This document shows positions 26,411 to 35,228 of a stretch of DNA of 64,000 nucleotides, one piece after another. A program made the position numbers and the translations under genes. Each line of letters opens with the position of its first letter. Within the stretch, counting starts at the first letter, position 1. This DNA comes from CBDIBC01 sp965276635 (lineage in GTDB: Bacteria; Actinomycetota; Acidimicrobiia; Acidimicrobiales; Palsa-688), in assembly GCA_965276635.1 (NCBI GenBank), contig CBDIBC010000005.1:310001-374000 (forward strand), written 5' to 3'. The notes beneath the pieces were generated by a model. It worked only from the letters and a program-made list of their open reading frames with translations. It made no database searches and was not told the origin of the DNA.

Positions 26411-26834
26411 CGGACCAGGGCCCTGCCCGCTGGCCACCCAGGGAGCTGCCCACCCCTTCAGGGTTGTCGGCCGGTGGGCCGTACACGAAGGCCAGGCCGC
26501 CATGCCGAACGGGCGCCGATTGGGCGCGCGCCGGTGAGGGCAGTCTGGCCAGGGCATGCATCCGACCGCTCCCGAACGCATCGAGTGCGGCCACCCTGTC
26601 CACCTGCCCAAGCAGGGCAGCGGCCTGCTCATGGTTGTCGCCAACCGAGTACTGCCCAAGACGCCGGCCACAGATGGTGTCGGACGCGGCTATGCCGGCG
26701 TGCACAAACAAGGTGACCTTCGACCGCGAAGTCTCGGCCCGGTCAGCGTCAGCCAAGAATTCCTCGGCGGCCACGATACGACCAGCGATCACCGCCGGAG
26801 TCGACTTCCGAGTCCGGCCCGACGGCCTCACCAC
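26382..26834 (-). CDS. HEPN-like partner of the upstream nucleotidyltransferase
   Basis: 150 aa from GTG 26834, ten bases after the nucleotidyltransferase stop. Residues 12-75 (AVIAGRIVAAEEFLADADR, TLFVHAGIAASDTICGRRLG, SVGDNHEQAAALLGQVDR) match a HEPN-type helical family I recall as standing next to such transferases, with the ASD-C-RLG and NH-A--LL motifs. From about residue 85 the sequence becomes low-complexity and does not look like the rest of the family, so a frameshift near 26590 is possible. Its tail overlaps the end of the serine hydrolase by 29 bp. It is probably a toxin or its binding partner. Confidence 0.55.
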   Translation of the reverse strand: MVRPSGRTRKSTPAVIAGRIVAAEEFLADADRAETSRSKVTLFVHAGIAASDTICGRRLGQYSVGDNHEQAAALLGQVDRVAALDAFGSGRMHALARLPSPARAQSAPVRHGGLAFVYGPPADNPEGVGSSLGGQRAGPWSATPLPARRR

Positions 26835-26843
26835 GTCATCGTC

Positions 26844-27452
26844 TCATCGCTTCAGTTGGCGGACGAACCATTTGCGGTCGCCAGCGACGGTCAGGCCATG
26901 CACGGCGATCTCGGCGAGGACCGGCTCGGCAGCAGCCGCTCCCATCTCCTGGGCGGTGAAGACGAGTGGGCGGCAATCGTTGCCGGTCCAGTGGGTGACG
27001 TCGGCAGCGAGCCGGTCAACTTCTATGCCCCAGCCGGTCATGGCGTCGTCCGGCTGAATGAGCAGTAGGTCGATGTCGCTATCGGCAGTCATCGTGCCCC
27101 GGGCGGCCGAGCCGAAGACCGATGCGTACCGGGGCGGAATCGACCAGCCCGCAAGGCGCCCACCGAGCCGGTCGAGCAGGGTGACGGCGAGGTTGGCGAG
27201 CGCAATGATGGCATCGGCCGCGAGGTGTTCCCTGTTCAGGCGGTACAACCAGGCGTTCCCGGCGGCCTCAGCTGTAACAACCCCTTGGTCCACCAGGCGG
27301 TGCAGGACCCGGCGGATCCCCTCCTCGGATCGCCCCGCAAGCATGCGGTGCAATTGGCCGGTGGTAAAACCGGTGTCGGCGCGAGCAAGCAAGGCAAGCA
27401 CGTCGCCGTCAAGGCTGGGAGTAACGGTGGCCAACGGTCGATGAAACAGCAT
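26844..27452 (-). CDS. Winged-HTH plus minimal nucleotidyltransferase protein
   Basis: 202 aa. Residues 12-70 form a winged helix: VLALLARADTGFTTGQLHRM, EEGIRRVLHRLVDQGVV, AGNAWLYRLNREH. Residues 100-140 form the nucleotidyltransferase core YASVFGSAARGTMTADSDID with GS and DxD metal-binding motif, then LLLIQPDD. The remainder supports the fold (VFTAQEMGAAAAEPVLAEIA). This fusion occurs in toxin-antitoxin-like pairs with HEPN proteins, as here. The wHTH suggests autoregulation through the palindrome at 27489-27504. Confidence 0.82.
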   Translation of the reverse strand: MLFHRPLATVTPSLDGDVLALLARADTGFTTGQLHRMLAGRSEEGIRRVLHRLVDQGVVTAEAAGNAWLYRLNREHLAADAIIALANLAVTLLDRLGGRLAGWSIPPRYASVFGSAARGTMTADSDIDLLLIQPDDAMTGWGIEVDRLAADVTHWTGNDCRPLVFTAQEMGAAAAEPVLAEIAVHGLTVAGDRKWFVRQLKR

Positions 27453-27488
27453 GGGCGCCTCGGGACAGAGTCGAGAGCCCCAACTATA

Positions 27489-27504
27489 ATACGGATGGCC
27501 GTAT
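27489..27504. promoter_or_regulatory. Operator-like palindrome upstream of the nucleotidyltransferase/HEPN pair
   Basis: ATACGG-ATGG-CCGTAT is a perfect 6-4-6 inverted repeat, 36 bp upstream of the start, overlapping TATAAT-like sequence (27485-27490). It is a likely binding site for the pair's winged-HTH protein. Confidence 0.55.
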
Positions 27505-27539
27505 CATTCTACGGGATCCGGAGCGCGGACGTGTCCCGC

Positions 27540-28034
27540 TCAGCACTCCCCGAGATCGATGGGGTCGGCAGGAAGGCCGGCGGCCAGCACGGCGGGAAGC
27601 TGCTCGGGCAGCCACGGCGGAATGATGCGGTCGCCGCCGGCGGCTAGGCCGGCCAGATCGGACAGCGGCCACCACTCGGCGCCCTCGAAGGCGTCGTCCT
27701 CCAACGCCTCGAGCCCAGCCGGGCAGTACTCGCCGCCGGCACAGCGGGCGATGTGCACCCGCTCGTGCTGGTCGAAGTGGTAGCCGGCGAAGTCGAAGGT
27801 GACGTGCTGCAGCCATACCGCGCCGCTCATATCAGTGGCGGTGATGCCCGTCTCCTCGTGCAGCTCCCGGGCTGCCGCCTGGTCGCTGGACTCGCCCGAC
27901 TCGACCCCGCCGCCGGGGATCTCCCACCACGACCCCTTGGTCGGGTCGATCGGATCGGAGGCCCGGATCAGCAGCACGCGATCCTCGCCATCGAGGAGCA
28001 CGACCCGCGCCGCCCGCCGTCTGAGCGTCCACAT
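27540..28034 (-). CDS. NUDIX hydrolase
   Basis: 164 aa. The Nudix box is complete: GGGVESGESSDQAAARELHE-ETGI (GX5EX7REUXEEXGU), giving Mg-dependent hydrolysis of a nucleoside diphosphate linked to another moiety. N-terminal AARVVLLDGEDRVLLIRASD and the aromatic WWEIPGGG fit the family. The substrate is unknown. It lies seven bases downstream of tldE on the same strand, so it is probably in the same transcript. Confidence 0.92.
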   Translation of the reverse strand: MWTLRRRAARVVLLDGEDRVLLIRASDPIDPTKGSWWEIPGGGVESGESSDQAAARELHEETGITATDMSGAVWLQHVTFDFAGYHFDQHERVHIARCAGGEYCPAGLEALEDDAFEGAEWWPLSDLAGLAAGGDRIIPPWLPEQLPAVLAAGLPADPIDLGEC

Positions 28035-28040
28035 CGGCGG

Positions 28041-29402
28041 CTACGAGCCGCTCATGGACAGATCGCCGATGGCGAGCGTCACCCCGGCGGCCGACGACGG
28101 CAGCCGTTCGAGATCCGAACCCACGGCGACGACGTCACCCAGCATGCGCTGGAGCGTGGAGGCAATGGTGATCTCGCGCACCGGGGCCGCCAGCTGCCCG
28201 TCGCGGATCAGCACGCCCTCGGCACCGACGGAGAAGTCGCCGCTGACCGGGTTCACCCCGGAGTGGATGCCGGTGACCGACTGGACGAGCAGCCCGTCGC
28301 CCACCCGGGTCATGATCTCCGCGGGGGTCTCGTGGCCAGGGACGAGCGACAGGGCCCGCGGACCAGTGCCCGGGGCGCTCTTGAAGCCGGCGCGCACCGC
28401 GCTCGCCGTCGAGGTGGTCCCGGCCCGGCGCGCCGCGTAGGTGTTGTACAGGTACATGCGCAGGGTGCCGTCGTCGACGAGGACGTTCCGCCGGGTGGCC
28501 AATCCCTCGGCGTCGAAGAGGGTGGCTCCGTAGGCGTCGGGATCGGTGGGATCGTCCACCAGGGTGAAGCCCGGCACTGACACCGCCTGCCCGAGCCGGT
28601 CGGCGAAGAGCGACCGGCCCTTCAACACCGCCTCGCCGTCAAGGGTGCCGGCCAGGATGGCCAGCAGGCTGGCCGTGATGCGGGGCTCGAAGACGACGGT
28701 GAGGTGCGCAGAGCGAGGCTTGGTGGCACCGAGCAGGCGGGTGGCGCGGGTGACGGCGTCGGATGCCGCCACCTCCACGTCCAGGTCGCCGGGGCCCCGG
28801 CCGACCGAGTAGCCACCCCCCGTCTGGGTGTCGTCACCCTGACCGGCGACGGCGTAGGCCGACAGGTAGCAGGCGGTGCGCCGGGTCGCCGCCCGGATGC
28901 CCGTGCTGGTGGCCACCGCCGACTCGTACGCCACGTCCCCCCAGGAGGAGGACTCGACCTGACGGATACGGCTGTCGCCGGCCCGGACGGCCCGCTCCAG
29001 CTCGAGGGCGCGCGCCACCTTCTCGTCGGTGGCGTAACCGGCCAGCTCGTCACGCCAGAGGTCGAGCGACGCCGGGGCATGGCCATCGGGCTCGGCCAGG
29101 CCCACCCACTCGTCGGGGCTGGCGAAGCCGGCATTGTCGCGAGCCTCGGCCAAGGTCTCCTCCAGCAGGTCGGGGTCGAGGGACCCGGCGTAGGCGAAGC
29201 CCTGGCGGCCGCCCGCCACCACCCGCACCCCGATGCCAGCCGACTCGGCCGACGACAACGACTCGATCTGACCCTCGTAGACCTCGATCTCGGTCTCCCG
29301 ACCACGAGCCAGGTAGGCCTCCACCTGCTCGCCGTCTCTGGCCCACCCGGCGACCCGGGTAGCCAGCTCCTCCAGCTCGGTGCTCGCCGCGGGTGCGGTC
29401 AT
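28041..29402 (-). CDS. pmbA: TldE/PmbA-type subunit of the TldD/TldE protease
   Basis: 453 aa from ATG 29402, chosen because GGAGGG lies seven bases upstream; the frame is open further up. Signatures: EIEVYEGQIESLSSAESAGI, GIGVRVVAGGRQGFAYAG, MYLYNTYAARRAGTTSTASA and GVNPVSGDFSVGAEGVLIRD, the conserved PmbA/TldE C-terminal block. There is no HExxxH, as expected for the non-catalytic partner. TldD/E cleaves unfolded or modified peptides and matures some RiPPs. Its partner tldD is at 30678-32069, with a RES/Xre module between them. Confidence 0.93.
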   Translation of the reverse strand: MTAPAASTELEELATRVAGWARDGEQVEAYLARGRETEIEVYEGQIESLSSAESAGIGVRVVAGGRQGFAYAGSLDPDLLEETLAEARDNAGFASPDEWVGLAEPDGHAPASLDLWRDELAGYATDEKVARALELERAVRAGDSRIRQVESSSWGDVAYESAVATSTGIRAATRRTACYLSAYAVAGQGDDTQTGGGYSVGRGPGDLDVEVAASDAVTRATRLLGATKPRSAHLTVVFEPRITASLLAILAGTLDGEAVLKGRSLFADRLGQAVSVPGFTLVDDPTDPDAYGATLFDAEGLATRRNVLVDDGTLRMYLYNTYAARRAGTTSTASAVRAGFKSAPGTGPRALSLVPGHETPAEIMTRVGDGLLVQSVTGIHSGVNPVSGDFSVGAEGVLIRDGQLAAPVREITIASTLQRMLGDVVAVGSDLERLPSSAAGVTLAIGDLSMSGS

Positions 29403-29471
29403 CAGGAGCCCTCCCTCGTCTCGAACCGGTCCGAGCGTACCGGGCATGGCGACGCACCCCGCCGCCGGGGA

Positions 29472-29999
29472 TCACGAGAGATGTCTGACCGCCCCGCCGA
29501 TGCCGGCCGGCGGTCGGCCGCGGTCGACGACCTGCCAGCCGACCAGGGTCGCCCGCCGGCCGAACAGCACCACGACTCTGCCATTCGCTGGGGGGCCCTT
29601 CCGCACGCCGACCTCCACCTGCCACCCGGCCGCGGCGCCGTCAGCAAGCGCAGCGGACGGCGCGTCGAGCCCAGTAGCACCCTCGGACCGGAGCCTGGCG
29701 GCCTCCGCTCGGCAGGCGGGGTACGACGCCTTCCCGCCCCGGCACACATCATCGGGGAGCTCGGGGACGCGGCCGTCCGGCTCACCAACGTCGACCGCCC
29801 AGAACGCCCGAGCCACCCCCTCGAGATCGGCCTGGTCCGTGATCTCCTCGTGGCGGAGGAACTCGGCCCAGGCACCGGCCGGTGTGTCCGAGAGGTACTG
29901 AACAGGCCCCTCCCCCTCTGCGTGCCAACGCCCGGCGGGTTGTGCGGGGAGCTCCCACAGGAACGGAAGCCGACGGTCGGCCTGCCGGTAGGCGATCAT
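29472..29999 (-). CDS. RES-domain toxin
   Basis: 175 aa. RES fold hallmarks: MIAYRQADRRLPFLW (Arg of the first R-Y pair), GRWHAEGEGPVQYLSDTPAG (GRWxxxGxxxxYxS), AWAEFLRHEE (Glu), and a late VVLFGRRATLVGWQVVD strand. These are the ADP-ribosyltransferase-like NAD-binding residues; family members deplete NAD+. It overlaps the antitoxin gene by four bases and lies downstream of it on the minus strand. RES toxins pair with Xre/MbcA/ParS antitoxins, matching the neighbour. Confidence 0.88.
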   Translation of the reverse strand: MIAYRQADRRLPFLWELPAQPAGRWHAEGEGPVQYLSDTPAGAWAEFLRHEEITDQADLEGVARAFWAVDVGEPDGRVPELPDDVCRGGKASYPACRAEAARLRSEGATGLDAPSAALADGAAAGWQVEVGVRKGPPANGRVVVLFGRRATLVGWQVVDRGRPPAGIGGAVRHLS

Positions 30000-30598
30000 G
30001 TCGCCGACGGCGCCAGGAGGGCCGCAGCGAGCGCCCGCACCTGCTGGGGGCCCGCGTCCTCTGGCGACCAGGCACCAGCGAGCAGCGAAGCCGGCGACCG
30101 GCCATCGAGAGCCGATCGCGCCCGCCCGAACCAGCGTCTGATCCCGAACGCGTTGTAGCTACCGGCCAGATCGGTCGTCACCAACGCCAAAGCGTGGAGC
30201 CGCACGGCAACCGGATCCGGTGTGGGGCGCTCGCCAGTGCTGTAGCGGCGCACGGACGAGAGGGAGACGTCTACCAGACCGGCCAGGGAATCCTCGCCGA
30301 GGACATCGATCAGGGGCAGCCACTCGAATTCCGGAAGCGGCGACTCCTCGACGGCTGTCCACACGGCGCGCACCCGCCTCGACCGGGTCTCCGATGTCAC
30401 CGCCTCCCAGGCGACGCGCCGGTCACGCCCGACCCCAGCCCGAGCGAAGGCATCGAGGGCAACGTCAACCTGCGAAGGAGCAACGCCGGGCTCAAGCGAC
30501 GTCGGGACGAGCCAGAGTGTCTCGGCCAGCGTTACCAGGCGGACGGCCAGGAAGGCCACCTCGGGGTCCGCGTCGGTGCTGGTAACGGGCGCAGGCAC
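29996..30598 (-). CDS. Xre/MbcA/ParS-type antitoxin of the RES toxin
   Basis: 200 aa from GTG 30598. A central HTH (DSLAGLVDVSLSSVRRYSTG) is followed by the MbcA/ParS C-terminal domain ALALVTTDLAGSYNAFGIRR, WFGRARSALDGRSPASLL, which clamps the toxin. The N-terminal 90 residues are longer than usual. The four-base overlap with the toxin ensures coupled translation. It is inserted between tldD (upstream) and tldE (downstream), all on one strand. Confidence 0.85.
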   Translation of the reverse strand: MPAPVTSTDADPEVAFLAVRLVTLAETLWLVPTSLEPGVAPSQVDVALDAFARAGVGRDRRVAWEAVTSETRSRRVRAVWTAVEESPLPEFEWLPLIDVLGEDSLAGLVDVSLSSVRRYSTGERPTPDPVAVRLHALALVTTDLAGSYNAFGIRRWFGRARSALDGRSPASLLAGAWSPEDAGPQQVRALAAALLAPSAT

Positions 30599-30677
30599 GA
30601 GCGGACTCCAATCGGGACACGAACGGACCTCTGACTGTATCCGATATCGATCCGATGGCCACCCGAGATCGGCTCGC

Positions 30678-32069
30678 TCAGCGGGCGGTGCCCCCGACGG
30701 TCACCGCGCTCACCCGCAAGGTCGGTTGCCCAGTGCCGACCGGCACCCCCTGCCCGTTCTTGCCGCAGGTGCCCGGGTTCCCCATGGCAAAGTCGTTGCC
30801 CACCACGTCGATCTTTGTCAGGACATCCGGACCGTTCCCGATCAGGTTGGCATCGCGGAGCGGCTCGGTGATCTGCCCGTCCTCGATCAGGTAGGCCTCG
30901 GTCATGCCGAACACGAAGTCGCCGGTGGCGGTGTTCACCGATCCGCCCCCGAGCTGAGCCACGTACACGCCGTGCGGCGTCTGGCGCACGATCTCGTCGG
31001 GATCCTCGGTGCCGTTGGCCAGGAACGTGTTGGTCATGCGCACCATCGGCAGGTGCTGGTAGGTCTCGCGCCGCCCGTTCCCCGTGCCCTGGCGGCCCTC
31101 CTTGCGGGCCCGGAGCCAGTCCCACATGTACTCGGTGAGCACGCCGTCGGCGATCAGCACGTTCCGGGCGGCGGGGTGGCCCTCGTCGTCGACGGCGAAC
31201 GCCCCCCACTCGGGACCCATGGTGCCGTCGTCGACGAGCGTCACCAGCGGGCTGGCCACCAGCTCACCGACCCGCCCGGTGAAGACCGAGACGTCCTTGG
31301 CGATGTGATCGGCCTCCAGGCCGTGGCCGCAGGCCTCGTGGAAGAGGATGCCGCCACTCCCCCGCTTGATGACCACCGGCAGGCTGCCCGACGGCGCCGG
31401 CCGGGCGGCCAGCTTGGCCAGGGCCCGCTCCGCCGCCGCCCGGGCCAGGTCCTCGATCCGGTAGCGGTCGAACAGCTCGAAACCGACGGTGTGGCCGACC
31501 GACTCCCGTCCCGTCTGCATGCCGCTGTCGCCGGTGGCCACGCACGACACGGCGAAGCGGGTCTTCACCTGATCGTCGCGGGCGAAGGTGCCCTCGCTGT
31601 TGGCCACCATGATCCGGCGGCGGCTGTCGCCGTACACGGCGCTGACCTGGCGGATGGCGCCCCCAACGGTCCTGGCGGCCTCGTCTGCTCGCTGCAGGAG
31701 GGCAACCTTGGTGGACTTGGCGACGTCCTCGGGGGCGACGACCACGTCGTTCGGCGCAGGGGACTCGCCCCGGCGAAGGGTGGCCTGCTGCACGCCACCA
31801 GCCGCGCTGCGAGCTGCCGCACCCGCCGCGGCGGCGGCATCGAGCAGGCCCCGCTCGGTCAGGTCGCTGGTGTGGGCGAAGCCCGTGGTCTCGCCCGATA
31901 CGACCCGGATCCCGGCGCCGCGCTCCCGCCCGGACGCCATGTCCTCCACCCGGCCGTCGTCGAGGCGGGCAGCCGTCGAGCGACGGTCCTCGGCGAACAC
32001 CTCGGCGAACTCGCCGCCACCGCGCAGCGCGGCCCCGATGACACGCTCGATCACCGATTCGTCGATCAT
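30678..32069 (-). CDS. tldD: TldD-type metalloprotease subunit
   Basis: 463 aa from ATG 32069. The zinc site HEACGHGLEAD (HExxxH, about residues 244-254) is intact; other family blocks are SVGHTVGFELFDRYRI, MVRMTNTFLANG, VYVAQLGGGSVNTATGDFVF and MGNPGTCGKNGQGVPVGTGQ. With TldE it forms the heteromeric protease that degrades flexible peptides, including RiPP precursors and the CcdA antitoxin in E. coli. The RES/Xre pair separates it from tldE, yet all remain co-oriented. Confidence 0.95.
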   Translation of the reverse strand: MIDESVIERVIGAALRGGGEFAEVFAEDRRSTAARLDDGRVEDMASGRERGAGIRVVSGETTGFAHTSDLTERGLLDAAAAAGAAARSAAGGVQQATLRRGESPAPNDVVVAPEDVAKSTKVALLQRADEAARTVGGAIRQVSAVYGDSRRRIMVANSEGTFARDDQVKTRFAVSCVATGDSGMQTGRESVGHTVGFELFDRYRIEDLARAAAERALAKLAARPAPSGSLPVVIKRGSGGILFHEACGHGLEADHIAKDVSVFTGRVGELVASPLVTLVDDGTMGPEWGAFAVDDEGHPAARNVLIADGVLTEYMWDWLRARKEGRQGTGNGRRETYQHLPMVRMTNTFLANGTEDPDEIVRQTPHGVYVAQLGGGSVNTATGDFVFGMTEAYLIEDGQITEPLRDANLIGNGPDVLTKIDVVGNDFAMGNPGTCGKNGQGVPVGTGQPTLRVSAVTVGGTAR

Positions 32070-32130
32070 CAGGCACCCTTTTCTCCGCGGTCTGGAACTC
32101 GACGAGCGTACCGGCGTACCGTGCAGAATC

Positions 32131-32508
32131 GTGAAGCTGCTCACCGGTGCCCAAGCCGTCGTGGAGATGGTGGTCACAGCCGACGACACGGCCGTCGCCC
32201 TGGGCACGGCTGAGGTCCTGGTGCTGGCCACCCCCCGGGTCGTTGCCCTGTGCGAGACGGCGTCGGTGCGGGCCCTGGCCGACCAGCTCGCACCCGGTCA
32301 GGTATCGGTCAGCACCCGGGTCGAGCTGGCCCACGTGGCCCCCGTGAACGTCGGGTCCCACATCCGGGCCACGGCCACGTTCGAGCGCACCGAAGGCCGC
32401 CGGTTCATCTTCAACGTCACTGTCAACGACGCCTGCGGCCTGGTGGCGGCCGGCAAGGTCACTCGCGTGATCGTGGACAGGGACCAGTTCATGGAGAAGG
32501 CCCGCTAA
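32131..32508 (+). CDS. Hotdog-fold thioesterase (fluoroacetyl-CoA thioesterase-like)
   Basis: 125 aa from GTG 32131. It reads VVTADDTAVALGTAEVLVLA (T-A--G--VLATP), TPRVVALCETASVRALAD (hotdog helix with Glu), GQVSVSTRVELAHVAPVNVG and IRATATFERTEGRRFIFNVT, matching the FlK-like thioesterase family. The catalytic triad in FlK is Thr-Glu-His; the Glu (CETAS) and His (LAHVAP) are visible. It probably hydrolyses an acyl-CoA. It is divergent from tldD across 61 bp. Confidence 0.85.
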   Translation: MKLLTGAQAVVEMVVTADDTAVALGTAEVLVLATPRVVALCETASVRALADQLAPGQVSVSTRVELAHVAPVNVGSHIRATATFERTEGRRFIFNVTVNDACGLVAAGKVTRVIVDRDQFMEKAR

Positions 32509-32524
32509 CCAGACACGCGCTGGT

Positions 32525-33424
32525 GTGGCGAGCACACCAGTAGGATTTCTGGCTATTCGCCTGTCCGCCGCACCCTCCACCCACGACACCGCCCCCGGTG
32601 CCGGTAGCTCCTCCGATGCGGAGGGATCGACAGGCGAGCCAGCTGCCGAGCGGCTGCCCCCGCTGCGATGGTGGAGGGAAGCGTTAATCATCGTGGCGTT
32701 CTACGGGCTGTACACGCTCGTGCGGGACCTCAAGGGGGAGAAGCCGGCCGGGGTGGTCCAGGCCGTGACGAACGCCCACCGCATCATCAGCCTGGAGCGC
32801 ATCTTCGGGTTGTTCCACGAGGAGGCGATCCAGCACGCGTTCATCGGGAACCGGCCCTTCATGCGCTTCTGGGACGGCTACTACGGCACCGTCCACTTCC
32901 TGGCCGTGATCGCCGTCCTGCTGCTGCTGTACTTCAAGTTCCCGGCCGGCTACCGCCGGTGGCGCAACACGCTGGCCATCATGACCGCGGTGGCCCTGAT
33001 CGGCTTCGCCTACTTCCCGCTGATGCCCCCGCGCCTGCTGCCCGGCTCGTACCACTTCGTCGACTCGTTGCAGACCATCGGCGGCCTGTGGGACTTCAAG
33101 AGTGGCGCCATCGACGAGGTCTCGAACCAGTACGCGGCCATGCCCAGCCTCCACACCGGGTGGTCGACGTGGGCGGCACTGGCCATGTTCCCGGTGGTGC
33201 GCCACTGGTGGTCGCGAACGCTCCTGCTCGTCTACCCCCTGGCGACCGTCTTCTGCATCGTGGTGACCGCCAACCACTACTTCGCCGACGCCATCGCCGG
33301 CATCGTCGTCCTGGCCGCCTCCTACGCCAGTGCCCGACTGCTGGAGCTGGGCGCCGCTCGCTGGCGTCGCACCCGGGCGGGAAGCACCGCCGACCTGCGA
33401 TCGGAGACGCCGGGTTACTCGTAG
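32525..33424 (+). CDS. PAP2-superfamily integral membrane phosphatase/transferase
   Basis: 299 aa from GTG 32525 (start uncertain; the first 50 residues are a polar linker). Six or so membrane helices, e.g. ALIIVAFYGLYTLVRDL and TVHFLAVIAVLLLLYF. Catalytic segments of the lipid phosphate phosphatase family: QYAAMPSLHTGWSTWAALA (about residue 207, catalytic His in PSLH) and VTANHYFADAIAGIVVLAA (second His). It resembles the inositol-phosphorylceramide-synthase-like PAP2 group. It sits 33 bp upstream of a prenyl diphosphate synthase, so the natural substrate could be an isoprenoid or phospholipid head group. Confidence 0.88.
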   Translation: MASTPVGFLAIRLSAAPSTHDTAPGAGSSSDAEGSTGEPAAERLPPLRWWREALIIVAFYGLYTLVRDLKGEKPAGVVQAVTNAHRIISLERIFGLFHEEAIQHAFIGNRPFMRFWDGYYGTVHFLAVIAVLLLLYFKFPAGYRRWRNTLAIMTAVALIGFAYFPLMPPRLLPGSYHFVDSLQTIGGLWDFKSGAIDEVSNQYAAMPSLHTGWSTWAALAMFPVVRHWWSRTLLLVYPLATVFCIVVTANHYFADAIAGIVVLAASYASARLLELGAARWRRTRAGSTADLRSETPGYS

Positions 33425-33456
33425 CGGGGCCGGCTACCTTACGCTGAGGTGCAGCC

Positions 33457-34533
33457 ATGAGCTCGCCCCCCTCTCTGTCAGTCCCGCCATGGCTCGGCAC
33501 CCTCGCGGGTCGCGTCGACGAACGCATCGCCCGACTGCTCGATGACGACGCCAAACGGTGGGTGGCGCTGGATGCCGGCCTGGCCGATCCGCTGGACTCG
33601 TTGCGAGCGCTGGTGCTGGCCGGCGGCAAGCGCCTGCGGCCGGCGTTCTGCCACTGGGCGTTCGTGGGCATGGGCGGGGATCCTGACGATCCGGCCGTCG
33701 TCGACGCCGGCGCCGCCCTGGAGCTGCTCCACACGTTCGCCCTCATCCACGACGACGTCATGGACGGCTCGACCCGCCGCCACGGCGTGGAGACCGTCCA
33801 CCAGGAGTTCGCCGGCCGACACCGCCGGGCAAAATGGCGGGGTGATGCCGACCGCTTCGGCGACGGCGTCGCCATCCTGGCCGGCGATCTGGCCTTCGTC
33901 TACAGCGACATGCTCCTCACCGGCGCCCCCCGGGCGGCCATCGAGGTCTGGAACGACCTGCGCCTGGAGGTCAACCTCGGCCAGTACCTGGACCTCGACG
34001 GCACCGCCCGAGCGAACGCCAGCGCCGAGCTGGCTCGGCGCATCTGCGTCTACAAGTCGGGCAAGTACACCATCGAGCGCCCCCTCCACCTGGGCGCAGC
34101 CATGGCCGCACCCGACCGTCTCCCCGACGTCATCGACCAGCTGTCGGACTACGGCCTCCCCCTCGGCGAGGCCTTCCAGCTGCGCGACGACCAGCTCGGA
34201 GCCTTCGGCGACCCCCAGGTGACGGGCAAGCCAGTCGGCGAGGATTTCCGCGAAGGCAAGCCCACCCTCCTCTACGCGCTCGCCCGCCGCCAGGCCACCG
34301 GCGCCCAGGCCGCACTCCTCGAGGAGCGCTTCGGCCGGCCCGACCTCCGAGTGTCCGAAGTGTGTGCCATCCAGGAGATCTTCCAGTCCACCGGCGCCCG
34401 GGACCGGGTGGAGAGCGTCATCGACGGCCTGGTGGACCAAGCCCTGGAAGCCGCCGAGCGGCTCCCGTTGCACATCGGCGCCTCAGCCGCGCTCACCGAT
34501 CTTGCCCACTTCGTCACGCGGCGGGACTACTGA
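33457..34533 (+). CDS. Trans-polyprenyl diphosphate synthase (GGPP-type)
   Basis: 358 aa. First Asp-rich motif in LIHDDVMDGSTRRHG (DDxxD, about residues 98-102), second in FQLRDDQLGAFGDPQVTGKP (DDxxG/D variant). Upstream GGKRLRPAFCHWAF and GDLAFVYSDMLL complete the substrate pocket. It condenses IPP with allylic diphosphates to C15-C20 or longer products; chain length cannot be fixed by eye. Probably co-transcribed with the PAP2 gene. Confidence 0.92.
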   Translation: MSSPPSLSVPPWLGTLAGRVDERIARLLDDDAKRWVALDAGLADPLDSLRALVLAGGKRLRPAFCHWAFVGMGGDPDDPAVVDAGAALELLHTFALIHDDVMDGSTRRHGVETVHQEFAGRHRRAKWRGDADRFGDGVAILAGDLAFVYSDMLLTGAPRAAIEVWNDLRLEVNLGQYLDLDGTARANASAELARRICVYKSGKYTIERPLHLGAAMAAPDRLPDVIDQLSDYGLPLGEAFQLRDDQLGAFGDPQVTGKPVGEDFREGKPTLLYALARRQATGAQAALLEERFGRPDLRVSEVCAIQEIFQSTGARDRVESVIDGLVDQALEAAERLPLHIGASAALTDLAHFVTRRDY

Positions 34534-34762
34534 GCGCCAGCAGACAGCTCCTAGGTCCCTGCCCGAAGCGGCACCGTGCCGAAGGTTGCTCTTCGGACCT
34601 GAGCAAATTGGCGGTATGGGCCACGACAAGGGAGGCGAAGCCCGCAAACTCACGTCTCCGTGACGGCCCGCTGCGGGTTCTAGGAAAGACCGAACTGGAC
34701 GGTGATGGCCGGCGTTGGAGTGGCCCTGGCGGAGTCCCGGAGTTCGGTGCACCTTCGCCTCG

Positions 34763-35228
34763 CTAGTCGCCGAGCGTGCACGTCGAGAACCAGATCGATG
34801 CTGCCCTCGAAGGAGAACTCCTGCTCGACCCACTCGGGCGCCAGCTGGCCTGGGGGACCTTGAACCGCAATCCCGCCCCGCCCAGGACCGGCGCCACGAC
34901 GCAGTGGGCTTGCTCGTAGCAGCCGGCCAGGTCGTCGACGAAGCCCGTCATAACGACGTTGCGGGAGTGCTCGCGGCCACTGGATGTCGACCACGTCGGC
35001 CCGGCCCAGCAGCTCGTCGCGGGCGCTGTCGAAACGAAGGGCGCCCCGGAGCAGCTCATCGCCGAGCTTGTCGATCAACCCTCGCTGCAGCTCGCTGTCG
35101 CGCCAGTGACCCAGGCCGGGCAGCAGCACAACCTCACCGGGCAGGTGGCCGTCATCGGTCACCTCCCGGTTCTCGATGGTAGCCGGGGCCAGCGCCACGA
35201 CGTCACCCTCCGACGCCAGCCCACGCAT
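34763..35228 (-). pseudogene. Remnant of a glycosyltransferase (GT4/GT1-like)
   Basis: Two minus-strand frames carry pieces of one enzyme. Frame 1: RFDSARDELLGRADVVDIQW (acceptor-domain strand). Frame 2: RNVVMTGFVDDLAGCYEQAH, CVVAPVLGGAGLRFKVPQA, the donor-domain block GF-x-D-L ... VVAPLxxGAGLRFKVLEA of GT-B enzymes. Large internal deletions and frame changes rule out function. It directly precedes the polysaccharide operon and may be an older member of that cluster. Confidence 0.65.

Noticed and set aside
26844..27452. Reading the winged-HTH nucleotidyltransferase as a plain transcription factor
   Set aside because: The GS...DSDID metal-binding core of a nucleotidyltransferase is clear, so the HTH is only one of two domains.
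30576..32213. Plus-strand open frame opposite tldD
   Set aside because: No domain; the minus strand carries TldD with an intact HExxxH site.
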